In this document: one piece after another, positions 50,001 to 62,376 of the stretch
Numbering within the stretch: the first letter of the stretch is position 1
Layout of the letters: each line of letters opens with the position of its first letter
NCBI GenBank assembly: GCA_950106755.1
Contig: OX467089.1
Coordinates: 17,403,345-17,467,344 of the forward strand
Direction: 5' to 3'
DNA length: 64,000 nucleotides
Source of the DNA: Climacium dendroides
Taxonomy: Eukaryota; Streptophyta; Bryopsida; Hypnales; Climaciaceae
The notes under the pieces: generated by a model
What the model was told of the DNA's origin: nothing
Databases searched by the model: none
The model's input: only the letters and a program-made list of their open reading frames with translations
Program-made: the position numbers and the translations under genes

Positions 50001-53000
50001 CTGTACAGTGGATAAATCCATATTCTCGTGAAGAAGATGACATTGAATTTGCGAATTCGTGGACTCTTGCTATCCAACTGGAGGTCAGTAGTTTTTAGAA
50101 TATTTTCCTATATTTACTTCTGAATGAGCTTAGCTTTTCTCTTGCAATTTATGCCTGTATGTGAAGATCTTTCTCAATTTTAATTCTATCTACCTGGTTT
50201 TTAAGAGTGTTCCCTTTCGTTTATTTGATCGTGGTGAGTGCTAGACCTTTCATATTTTGTTGTTCTGGTTTCGATGCATGGTTCCTGCCTCTGTCAGTGT
50301 TGGCGAAAGATCTTGCGAAATGGTGATCAATGGCTCCTATATTATTTTCTTAGCCTCCCTTTTGACTGTTGTGACTATTTATGTTTATGCCACATGCATG
50401 TTTGCTAATTTGAGAATACTTTGGTTTGTAGATGAACAGTATGGCGATAGTTTTTCAGTTGATCTCACGCTGCTATCAAGATCCCAAAGTTGGGAAAAAG
50501 ACCCTAGTTACGGCTGCTACATGCACACTGAAGGCTTTGAGGGAATACCTGGAGCAGGTATAGCTATCGTAAAGATACTTTGATACGTAGTTTCATCTCA
50601 ATTGTCATGTCTTTGATATCATGGTTTGGACCATTACGGATATGCTTTATGGTTATCAACCGTCTTCATGTGCATGTACATAGAGTGTTTACCTGTGATT
50701 AGCACAGTAACGTTGTGACATGACTGCAATAAGTTTGCTTTTATATCTGTGGTGTTGCAATCGTTTTTTGAAGTCATTTTAATTGACTTTTGAGCGTGAT
50801 ACTAAGCTGGCATTTTAAGATGTTTTACAGGCTAAGCGCATAGCTGAACAGGATGAAGGCAGTTACCTGTCTAGACCTGTTTCACTTCATATACCGCTCC
50901 ATAGGGCATTAAGTGCAATTCTGCAGAAGCTTGTGCTCTTACCTTGGGATAACCACGAGAGGGGCTTTCTTTCTGCGCTCTTACCTCAGGATAATCGCGA
51001 TATAGACAGATTTACAGAGGATGAGGTACTGCGCTGTGCTATTGCTGTGTCTAGTTTCATTAATTAGCTGCTAGCACAAGTCTCAAACATCTTTTCTTAT
51101 GCATCTAATCTAATCCTTTAAGCTCAATGCACTTGGAGAGACCTTAGGTTAATCACAACTTTACATTTTGCCATTTATAGCGTCACCTTCAGGACTTTCT
51201 GATCCACATTGGATGCTGTATACAAACACGTATTTGTTGTATTTGATGGAATTCTTTCTTTGACACACTCTCTCTAAGTATATTCTCTCCGCTCGTCCGC
51301 TCAGTTTGTACATGAGATGTTGCAACTGGTATTTAAGGTCCCCCCCCCGTGTATGTCAAGCTTACAGGTTGCTGAGTCATTGTAACACTTGGTATGTTGT
51401 AGGTGCTGCGGCTCATGGAACATCCGCTGCGCATTTTGGTCTGGATGGCACAGGTTTGTTGTCTATATACTGGCTTTCTCTTTTCTTTTCTTTTTTTCCT
51501 TCAGAAGATTAACGTTATGGGTGGATCATTTCATTTTCTTTATACATCTTTCTGTGCTGGGGAGGATCTCTTCTTATTCCTATTTGCTGTGTCCAATTTT
51601 TACAATGTTGTCTGTACACCTTTTTTTTTTTTTTTTAGATTCAGATTCAGAAGTTAAAGGTATATGTGCCGGTCATTGGTCATTGGCCATTGGCAGCTTT
51701 ACCCTTTGGAAGTTGTCGATTTTGGTAATAAAGTTTATTTATTGACTGATGTTGGTTCATACTGACTGTTGCGCAATCTTTATTGAACTTCTTAATGCCG
51801 ACCTAGATTCGTGCGCAAGTGTGGCGAAGGACTTCAGAAGAATTTAGTCGACTAGAACTTATTTATAGAGGAAGTTTCTGGCATGATCAGTAAGAGAGCA
51901 TTACTTTTGACCTTGTGGATTTTTGGCAAGTTTGATTCATCTTCTTACTAAGACTGGTGATGAGAACCGTATTTTAAGTCTTTGATATTTTTGAGCGCCG
52001 ATCTATTCATTGCTAATTGGAGTTGTTGTGGTTGTCTTGGTCGTTTTGTGGAATGTTAACTAGTAATAGAGACTTCGTGATATCACCTCCTTCGTGTAGT
52101 CTAATGTAAGCAAACGGTTGCATTCTTCAGGTCAATGGACATGGATATATTACTTCTACAGTTCTGCACTGTCGCTCTTGAAAATCTGCAAGAGACAATC
52201 TTCATAAAGATAGCCGAGCAATTCGATGTACTCAATAAAATTTCTCTCTGTCGATTTGTTTTTGATTGACTGTGTTTAAGGATGGTCATATTCTGAGTTG
52301 TCGTTGAGTATAGCAGTAGCAATATAAGGCATGCTGATGGGTTGCTGATATTTTAGCTCCTGCATAAGTGTCTGCAAAAATTCATATTTACCTATTTCTT
52401 GTCTTATCTGTTCGTCGATGTTGTCACTTTCAGTTGGATCTTACCGAAATACTCTTGTTTACTCGTGGTTTAGGACTTAGAGTCCCTTATTTTACTTCTA
52501 AGGCTGATCAGATCTATAATTTATTTTAATGGTAATGTTATATATGACTTGATATGACAGTTTAAGGGGATGGCAACATCACGCTTGACTCCAAAAGTTG
52601 GGCGTCCGAAACATGAGATTGCCCTCTTACAGGATTTCATGCGATTAATTTTGCTGGTACGTTTATTCTGGAGTTTCTTTTAATTTTATTGGTTGAACTA
52701 GTTTTATCTTGGTTCTACGTTCGTTGGATGTGTGGAGGTCCTAATTTTTTAATTGGAAAAACTCGTTTTCTGAGTTGTTGCTCAGAGACTTGTAGATTTG
52801 GCAGGTAATTATAACTTGTCCTACTTCTTAATTAGAGATCTAGACTTGTCAGCATGAATTTTGTCACATTTTCTAAAAATTGTGCAGGGTTTTGCAGTTT
52901 GGTCATAGTGGGTGAAATAGAACTGCTTTGTTGAACTCTGGGAATATCTGACTTTTTCTTAAGAAACCCATTAATTTATTCTCTCCTTTATGTTCACAGA

Positions 53001-56000
53001 TCTTTGATGCCACATTTCTTGTTGTGAATATATCAAGCCTTACTCTTATATGTTGTTTCGGCTTGTAGATTGTACGTGAGCGCCGCAATCTGGGTAAGAC
53101 GGAATTAGATGAAGCTCAAGAGAAGTGCTTGCAGTATGATGTCATCCAATGGCTTTGTGTTCGTGACCAGACTTACTCTCAGGTGGGACTTTGCGGTCTT
53201 GCATTTTTTTTTTGAATTGATGTCATTTGTTCTGCAACATGTGGATAAGTTCAGAGTTTTAACATGGTTTATTGGCCACGTGATTTGCTACTGAAATCAA
53301 TGACTGATTTGACTGCATATGTCTGGATTCAGCTTTGTCGGGCCTTGAGCGCTGTCCCCATGGAGCATGAGAGACTGAATATCATGTTGGACAAAGTAGC
53401 GATCTACCACCAACCTAAGGTCTGTTTCTTTATTTTCAGTGGTTGCATTTTCAGTAAGTGTGCATACGAATGCAGTGGTTGTGTACGTTCATGGTGTTTG
53501 GCTTTTCGGGTCTTTGTTCTTTTGGTTACTTTGAGGAGTTGCACATGAAGGTGCTAGGGAATTTTGCAATTCTTACTGAAGCACTGCGGTTACAGGTTTC
53601 TGATCGAGGGTACTATCAGCTGAAACCAGAATACTGGAAAGAGTTTGATCCTTTGTTTGCTCATTACTATCTCAACGAGTTGGAGGATGCAGAGGTGGGT
53701 GTTCAATTTGACGATGGTGGTTGTCATTGGTTTAGTAGAGTAATCATTAAAGAATTGTCTGACTTGTCTACTTTGTTTCTCATATTGACCTTCATTCTGA
53801 GATCACTCACGAACATTACATGTGCCTTTGATTTGCTCATAATGCCTCGTCACAGCGCTTGAGTATCAGTGGAGCTCTATTGACTACGAATTGACTAACT
53901 GTTGGTGAGCTTTGGTATGTTTCAGGATCGAGCTGTGAAAGTTGGTAAGCTTGACCATTACTGGCGGATTACGGCACCTCCAGCTGCCGGAGCACCTTAC
54001 GATCGTCTTTCTAGTCTCCTTCACACTAAGGTATTACCTTATGATCGTCTTTCTAATCAATGTTCTTAAAATTCTATGTTAGAAGTGCCTTGCTACCGGA
54101 TTAGTCGGTAATGTGATGTTCCATCATGTTTAGTCATGTTATTACGGAGCATCCTTGTTGACGAATCACTGATTGTGGATTCATTTTCCAGGCTTGTCAT
54201 ATGTTTCTGCTGAATGTGTTGGACGAGGTGAGACATCTTGTCGAAGAAAGCATAACAGCAACAGCTGGGGAAGCTCTCGGTGTAACTGCTTTGCAAATGA
54301 TGGCAGTTCTAGTGTCTGATTCTCGAAACAATATGAGGTTAGTGATGGGCATTTTATCTTATCCTTATGCTTCAATCATATTTTTCTTGTATTTTAATAT
54401 TCTTTACTTTGCCGAGGTTGCCACAATTTTTAACGAAACAACTTCCTGCTGTCTCTTTGGAATTGATGCAAGTGGACACACTGGCACGGAATTTTGATGT
54501 AAATAAAAACGTGGCTCTGGTCGCAGAAATTTGGCTTCAGGAAACAAATTGCCAGAAGGACCACAGGACGAGTTTCCTACGGAGGATATCGCTGTCAATA
54601 TTTATGTTCCGATTCGAATGGATTCTAGTAATTCGGCACGGAATCCTGTTAACATTCATGAGATGCTGCGGGGTTTACAACATGCTAATGATTGCACACG
54701 TACGTTATCTCAAGTCAGAAAGCTGTTAATTTTTCTGTTTATATCCGTCTATACATATACTTCCTGCAAGCCTAATTTCTTCAATTGCTAAGTTGAGTTT
54801 GGGAAGATGAATCTTTGCATTCTATTTCTCGTTGAATTTGTATCTTTCTTTAGCTTTTAACCCTGATCAGAACTTTTGTGCATGTGGCAGGCTTGGTGGA
54901 CTCTGTCAATCATGTTCTCGAGCTCCTCTGTCTTTCCACCAATGAAAAGAGTCGTGCTTCTGAGGTGCTTAGCTTGATTTGCCTCATTGTTTTGATTCGA
55001 TTTCATACACTATTATCTTCAGTTGAACCGTTTTCAACATGGGTGCACACCCAGTGAATTTCCTCATCTGTATAGTTGCATGTACATATTCTGCTAACTT
55101 TGAATTTGGAGTTGACATTCTGGTGTTTATGGTACCTCTTTTCCAGGTTGACTCCCAAGAAAACGAAGATTTGCGGCGCAAACTGCTGAAAGAACAGCGA
55201 CAAAAAGCAATTCTTGAGGAGTTTGCTGCCAAGTGAGTAGTCAGTCTGTTAAGGAGGCACTTAGTATTTGGTATTGGAAACGGAATTTAATGTGTTTGAG
55301 TTCAAATTTGTATTGTTAGTTGTGAAAGTGGGCCAGATTTGCAAGAAGATACACTGACAGCATCAATATAGCATCACAGAATGAAGTCTTGCCAAGGCTT
55401 AAATAGGGATTTAACTTCCTACATTTTAATTGTATTTTTGTTTGGATGTATGAACATCTTTTGTGACCATCAAACTCATAGTGTTTGTTTGGTTAGTGTT
55501 CTGTACGCGAAGGTGCCTTCCATTCGGCTAACGTGGTTCATATGACGGATTTGTTGTATATAGGCGAAACGCATTTATGGAGCACGTGGATGTCAGTGAT
55601 GATGATGATGATGATTTTGAAGAGGGCTGTGAAGAAGGAGCTCAGATGGAAGCGTCCGAAATTGGTCACGAAAGCTCTTCTTACATAAGTAGTAACGATT
55701 CTGCCTCTGAGAATATAATTGATGCTGTGCTCCCTGTGCCCGAGGCTGACTATGTTGCCATGGAAACTTTTTCTGAGACAAAGGAATGTGTTCTCTGCAA
55801 AAGGAAGGTATGTGTTGTTTATATTGTCAACCTTTTATCTTCGCACATCAAAATTACTGAGGGATGTTTCTAAACTGTAGTGTTTCCTAATATTTTCTTG
55901 GAAGAACTTGCTCGTTGCTACTGTGCATTTTCACTTGATTACGCACACAGACCCAAATAGTACTTTGACAGGAAATTTTGGATGATGTTTCAGAAAGACG

Positions 56001-59000
56001 ACAAGAATTCTTCAACATGCTGGATTGCTTTCGTACAGAGATATAATTTTCCTTTTCAAGTGCTTAAGAGAGGGGAATTAGTAGAAAACATCAGCGATGT
56101 GGCCTCTCTTTCTAATACCGCTCAGCCTATGGAAGTTGAGACGAATAATGAAGGCCTTTACCAGCTTGTGACTGTGGGAATATCGGGTGACCCAAAATCG
56201 GGTGACGCCAGATTTGCTAGTCCAATTGATTTTTCTACAATGGAGCATGTTCAATGTTGTGGTCACCAGGTATTCATGTCTTCTGCTTCCTATGGGATTT
56301 TTTTATCAATTTCCAGTATGCCCCTGATATGGATGTTCTATATAGGGTAGTTGGACCAGTTTGTCACTATGTGATCCTCTACTTCTAGGAATTGTTGCAG
56401 GATGGTAAGAGGCAGGTTGAGTTGCACCGAATTTCGTATCTACATAGAAGACCTACATATAATAATATATGCTGTCGAAATTATATTCGGTCTTCTTGCC
56501 TTTTTTCTTGCAAGTGGATGGAAATATACACCTTTTACTTGCACTTGGTTTGTTACACGTTATACTACTAATTAACTTTGTTTTGTTCTTAAAACAAATC
56601 ATTTCGTCAGACTTAAATATGATTTCTTGGGCTTAATTTTTTGCTGGTTAAATCATCAACGTACGTGTTTTTTTATTACAAAATTTGTTGACCATAAACA
56701 CTTGTCTTTCATGTATCAGATGCATTTGGACTGCTTCCACGGCCATATAAAGAATCTTCAGTTGAATCATCCAGGTGAGTATTAGCGGCAACCAATATAA
56801 TGCGTTTACAAACCTATGGATATAGTACCAGAAATTCAGTTTTTAAATTTGTTGGAGGAAATATATCTGCTCTATCCTTTTTAACGAGTAAACCTGAAAT
56901 TTATGTGGACACCTTGAGTGATGATACTTTTTCGCATTATTATTTGCATCTCGTGCTAATTCCTGTTGTTTTCTCGACCTTTACAAATTGGTCTTCCCGT
57001 GAAGTTTGAATCAATTAACCGATCGATTGTTACTGACCTCTCACGAACACCGGAGTCATGTTTTGTGGTCTGCAAGATGAGCTTCTTAGGATGCATTATA
57101 TATTTGTCTCTTGCTGAACAATGTTATGTTGAATTGATATCTCAGGAAACGGTGTTGTGGACCCGTTGAAGTTGGAATTCCAATGTCCCACCTGCCGGCG
57201 TTTAGCAAATGTTCTTCTGCCAGATGTGGAAGCTTCTCTTTCTTCCAGAAAACTTGATATTCGTGAGGATGTCAAGGGTATGGAAGAAACAGGAAACCGG
57301 TTTTGGCAATCAAACAAGAATCTAGAGAGCGCTGTGGATCTTTTCTGTTCTCAGGTATGTTATCACTTTATCGACGATGTGCATCAACTCAGATAAATTG
57401 GACGAGACCTTTTACCATATGCACTTTAATTGCCTCTCGACCATTTAAGGACTTCTCTGCTAGCTTCACAGCAATGTGCGCTCTTGCAAGGTCAGGCTGT
57501 AGGGCGGTTGCATTTGTGACAAAGTCAGCCGGTTTCTTGCGTTCATTATTGGACAATCATAATGGTACTTGACAGTTGTTTCAATGGGTTGGTGCTGGCC
57601 TTGTAACACAGGTGTTAAGAGTGCAAAAACAGTCGCCGCTGTTGTCACGAGATCCAAATAAGTTTGAAATATCCCAGGTAAGTCGCGAGGACCCCTTTTA
57701 TGTCAACAGACTGCCTCAGTAGTGTACTGTCTTTCCCCTCGACCATTATCGTTGATAAGCTTTACGTCCATTGAAGGATCCTGCGTTTTTTGTCTTTCAG
57801 TACTGGGGACCGAGGGGTAGTGTGTATATTTAGGAACTATTAATTCAGATCTTGGTCATCGTCTTGCTAAATTAAATAGTTACCAGAAATTTTAGGTATG
57901 TTCTTGATCTACCAAACCAATGTCAGTATTGAAAATCAGGAAATTTTTGGTTTGTATGAAGGCACTTTGGGAGGCACTTGTTTTAAATGTCATGCACTGC
58001 GAAGTGGAAACAAGAGATGGCTCTACGAAGAGCGACTCCGCGTCATCTTCGTCGGCACCAATTAGGCTCTCCGATGAATGCACTTGGGGTGGAGACTCTG
58101 CCCATTGGATAGCACTTCGGGAACTAGGAAGACTAGCCATGCTTTCTAACACCTTGCCAGGTGCAGGTGAGAATTTCACTAACGTCGTCACTGGGGATCT
58201 GTCTTGGCTTTCTGATTATTGCTTTTAAGTCCATTGAGTTGATTTCTGTGATGCATTTCATGTTTCTTTTCTTGTGGTGTTTCAAGTGTTTGGGGCATTG
58301 ATTTCCCTTATTTGTTTGATATTAATTTCACCGTTTTATATAAATTACTAAAATTCAATCATATCCAGCTTGAGGAGATGAAAAAGATGGCATTAACTCA
58401 GACAAGTTTCTGCGTGTTTGCACTGGGAACCTGGTCCGAAACACGTGACCTAGAGAGAAAACTAGGTTCCACTCTGTACTGTTTGTCTTTTCTCAAGCTG
58501 AGTGTCGTCTTCCTTTTTTGCCCACCAATTCTGTACCTCACACTCTATGCTAGTATCTTTGGACACTGACCATGATTCTTTTATTACAGTGCGAATGAAG
58601 AAGGATTTGTTGCAAAAATTCAGAGTCTGCCTTGGATTGACTGCACCCGAGTCGGATACAGGCATCGAGTCCTCACTCAATATGGCTGGGATCAGTGAAC
58701 TTGAGAAAATTATTGAGGAGATATTTCCTCGAAACAGGCGTTGTTTTGAAGAGTCTTCTGAAATGCTGGAATTGGCAGAGATGTCGACTGATGATAAACA
58801 CTGTCTGGATGAACCTGTAAACCTTCAAGAGAGTTCAGTCTCAAATCCTTTGCCGTGCCTCGTATCTGTTCAAGATTGTGAAGAAGAGCTAGCACCTAAA
58901 AATATAGCTTCAATTCAGAGTCCTTTACTTGAGGAGAGCAAAGACAGCTGCTATGATGATTCTAAATATGCTGAACCGTATCATGGCATGCATCCTGGTG

Positions 59001-62000
59001 CGCCAAATGCTCAGGTTTCTGTTCCTCAGACCTTTCCTCAGCAAAGGTTTGAGCTTACATATGAGGATTCTCTTGAGCGTCAAGTTGAAGAAGAAACCGT
59101 ACCAAACCGCTATCCTAATCAGATATCATCTCCAGAGCAGAGGTCAGGAAGCTCTCGGGATATCCCGGACAAGCTTCGTGACTGTGGAGAACCCGTACCT
59201 AACCACAATCCTTCTGAGCAACCATTTCCAGCGCTGGGTCCGGACAGCTCTCGGGAAGCCCTGGATAAGCGTCGCAGATGGATTAAAGATATTATTGAAA
59301 ATGGTGTTCTCACGGCGGATCCGTTGATGCTTCTTTCGTTGCTCTTAATAGTGAGTGCCCTTCTTATCTGCTCTGTTGTTTTTCTTGCTTCATTTCTGAC
59401 ATTCCAACTAATATCAGTTAATAATGATAATACCTTGGTTTTAAATCTGCATCCCGGATTGATGCACTTGTGTTTGGATGGTTTGTTTGAATTGGTTTTG
59501 AAGTACTTGAGCTGATGTTAATTGACTGATTTTCAATGGTTTGCTATTCAGATCTTCCCTGGTCAACCTGATCGGCCTTCTTTGCGCTCTATGGTGAAGT
59601 TTGCATACACTACAGCTGTTTTGCAGACACAAAAAGCAGTCTCTGCGCTGTATGTTCAAGATCCAATGGTGGAGATTGAAGATTCAATGGTGGAGACACT
59701 TGTGCAAAGGGCCTGTCTTCCGTTTCTGCGAAGAGCTGCGATGCTGGTAATTCCTTTCTGCCCTTGCCTTCAACGGATACTCCTGTTCAGGATGCAGAAC
59801 TTGGTCATGCAGGCTATTAATGGAGGCAGCTGTTTCCCTTAAAATTTGAAAGTTTGAAATGATCTGTGGAATCTGCTTGTGAAATTGTTTTCTCTAGCTA
59901 TTCACGCTCTTTTTTCATCCGGTCTTGTGTGAACATTCGTAATGTTCTGAATATTAATTGTGAATTTCAAGTGAAATCGGTCAGCTACTTACTGGATTTT
60001 TTGAGTGCTCAGGTACAAATAATCACTCGAGAGGACTTCAGGGGACAGCATGGACTCTCAGGTATAGAATGTGGCAGGTTTCCGAAACTCGCTTCTAAAT
60101 GGTAGTTGCACGATGAGATCTTATGTCTACAGTGTTCTCTCTTTTTTTCTCTGAATTTTTCAATATCATGAGAATATTTTACCAGTTTCGTTTTTGGAGA
60201 CCTAAGACACCGATTTTTTCATGTTTTTCAGGGACAAACGTGATGGATTTTAACAGTTTACAGCTGGCTTTGCAACTTCCAGACTGCGCTCAAATATTGC
60301 GCCCTGAAGTTTATGGTAACTTTCATGTGATACCTCAAATGTTCGCACTTGTTGCTACCTAAAGGATCTGAAATTGTAACCCATATCCAGATGTGGTTTC
60401 AAGATATTAATATTATTGCGTTTGACGTTCGAGAATTCATATTTCACGAGAAGTTGATTTTGATGAAGTTTACTTTGCACATATTTTGATATTAAGATTT
60501 TGATATTAAGATTTTGATATTAAGATATTAAGTACTGGGATTTAAAATTGTTAGTGACTAATCTTTTAGCTTAGATATATTTTGTTGAGTAATTTGATCA
60601 CTGTTTCTCAATAATCCAGGAGCGAAGATGCTGGCAACCGAACTGCTCACACTTCACCAACGAGTAAGTTGGGTGTTTTTGTTTCGCCTGTGGAAGTTGC
60701 AGGCATATGATATGAGTACCTGAATTTAGAGGAGTTTTTTACAACTCACCTCCAGTATTATTACTGAAAGGTGCAAAATTTGTTTGAAATCTGTTCATCG
60801 CTTCCCTGGAAATGATTCAAGCCACTTGATTCGTTCTTTATTCTACAGGTTTCAGAACCGTTCACATTTGAGCTGCGGAAAGTTCCTCACAAGGCGTCGC
60901 TACATAAGTTGCCTCTCGTTTTCCAGGTTCGTTACTTACAATATACTACATTATATGTTTTATTTGATTTCAGACTCGGTCATAGTTTTGGGAAGAGTTT
61001 TATGCTCTGCCCTTTGGCATGGTTCATATTCACCACACACATAGACTCTTTCCAACACAGCTGATGCATGCCACACTATGACTTATGATATATCTGTAGT
61101 ATCTCCATAATGATTACGATGGCTATACTGAGGCTGTTTGAGGGTTTTTTCAGGAATTGCTTCTGGAGAACATTCACATGAAGAAACAATGTTCCACTTG
61201 TGGGGAAATGCCTACGTGAGTCTGTCCTGCAGCTTTTGAGCTTTCTTCCTGACAGAAAACGATATGTTTGTACTGTTGGATTGCATCCTTACGTGTTGTC
61301 TCTTTGGTATCAGCCTGCGCAGGAAAGATGATTTTCACTTCCTGAAGCTTTCCAATCATTGTACTAACAAATAATCACTACCACTTTGCTGCTTCTGCAG
61401 GGATCCTGCTATCTGCCTCGTTTGTGGAGAGCTTCTGTGTTGTAATACCGCATGCTGCAAATTTAATGGAATAGGAGAGTGTTCTCGACATGCAGCCGAA
61501 GGTGTGATTTTGCACACCCACTTAGATCATGAATCATCGAGTAATTTAAGTAAATTTCTTCGGGAGTGATTTAGTGTTGGTGAACATGCATTTTATTGCC
61601 AATTTCTTATTAATCAGTTCCGTAAACTATAGCTTGTTGTTTTTCATTGTTACAGAATCAGCCGGTGTGGGAATATTCCTTTTGCTACGGTCTACTCAGC
61701 TTCTACTCCTTCGGAACAATCGTACTTGCATGGGTCTCTCACTCTACTTGGACATTCACGGAGAGGTTAGAATCCACTTCTTTTTATCTTCCATCGTTGA
61801 AGTTCTTTCTTGGGTTGGTACAAATCAAGAACTTTAACTGTTCTTCATAGCATTACTTATCTGGACTGATTGTTCCTAATAGTACAAGGAAGATTACTTT
61901 TCTCGTCAGTTGGAATGAGAGTATGAAACTGGTAGCTGGCTGAATGAGCTGGCTGCATGGGGTTTGGGTACTTGTCAAATCAACTAAGTTAACTACAAGC

Positions 62001-62376
62001 CTTAATGATTCCCAAAGATACCCTTGGCTCATTGCTGAATAATGTGTCAGCCTGCGCAGGAGGATTTGTATTTGAGAAGAAGTCAATTGTTGTATCTCAG
62101 TGATCTTCGACTGAATGAGGTACGATCTAAATGCAAGTGTTATTACATTCCTGAGAATTTGTGCTAAGATTTTCCTGAAGTTGGCAATCATGAGGCTTAT
62201 TCTTTGACATCGACTTTGGATGGCTCTTACATAATTTCCTTGTTCTGGACTTTCTTCTCGATTTATCTATTCTTACCAGATATTATGTGCAGATTCGGCG
62301 ACTGTGGATGACGGCAGCGTTTGACTACGACTCCTACATTTTGCGAAACTCTCAATCTAGGCCTAACGTCTATTAA
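44016..62376 (+). CDS. PRT6: PRT6/UBR1-type N-recognin, E3 ubiquitin-protein ligase (43 exons, 1,801 aa)
   Basis: N-recognins bind basic (type 1) N-termini made by the Arg/N-degron pathway and ubiquitinate the protein. In plants PRT6 controls oxygen- and NO-sensing regulators. Exons: 44016-44218, 45377-45429, 45715-45781, 46061-46140, 46780-46907, 47359-47427, 47546-47620, 47971-48127, 48785-48899, 49251-49296, 49636-49758, 50009-50083, 50432-50557, 50831-51025, 51403-51453, 51807-51889, 52131-52227, 52561-52656, 53069-53182, 53333-53419, 53596-53694, 53926-54030, 54192-54337, 54527-54699, 54891-54964, 55147-55232, 55564-55807, 55994-56269, 56720-56774, 57146-57354, 57612-57677, 57962-58166, 58590-59350, 59552-59746, 60013-60061, 60232-60315, 60620-60663, 60849-60926, 61154-61215, 61401-61501, 61656-61765, 62060-62119, 62293-62376. 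All introns are GT-AG and the frame never breaks. Domains: UBR box 46-113; UBR1-type core (VSLHIPLHRAL, EHPLRILVWMAQ, RGYYQLKPEYWKEFDP); RING 983-1116; disordered exon 33; C-terminal zinc domain from 1664. No ClpS-like type-2 domain is seen, as in plant PRT6. Arabidopsis PRT6 is about 2,000 residues, so this one is shorter. Least certain: exon 17 donor, exon 32 start, exon 35. Confidence 0.9.
44151..46079 (+). other. UBR box of the PRT6-like protein (residues 46-113)
   Basis: Encoded by exons 1-4. By comparison with UBR1/UBR2, all zinc ligands are present: C46, C59, C62, C71, C74, H80, H83, C96, C98, C110 and H113. The pocket acids D97 and D100 in GGCCDCGD are kept. The usual Asp-Pro-Thr-Cys stretch before AIC is replaced by Asn-Asp-Ser-Ser (65-68), which spans the exon 1-2 junction. 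The fold should be intact, while the pocket may be altered. Confidence 0.85.
55786..57193 (+). other. Split RING domain of the PRT6-like protein (residues 983-1116)
   Basis: Exon 27 ends with CVLC (983-986). Exon 28 inserts 92 residues. The exon 28-29 junction gives C1078-G-H1080 and H1083-L-D-C1086, and exon 30 gives CPTC (1113-1116). This is the C-x2-C / C-x-H-x2-H-x2-C / C-x2-C arrangement of UBR1-type RINGs with a long first loop, which would recruit the E2 enzyme. Confidence 0.8.
61154..62376 (+). other. C-terminal UBR1-type zinc (autoinhibitory) domain
   Basis: Exons 39-43 encode CSTC (1676-1679), DPAICLVCG, CCNTACC and CSRHAAE, then a hydrophobic GIFLLLRSTQLLLL helix and an LYLDIHGEEDLYLRRSQLLY-type ending. 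This matches the conserved C-terminus of UBR1 family ligases, where DPA-C-x2-CG is a signature. The stop is TAA at 62374-62376. Confidence 0.8.

Noticed and set aside
52228..52270. Later donors for exon 17 (at GTCGAT or GTTTTT)
   Set aside because: The first is out of phase with exon 18. The second would add about ten residues not expected from UBR1-family spacing. GTACTC at 52228 fits best.
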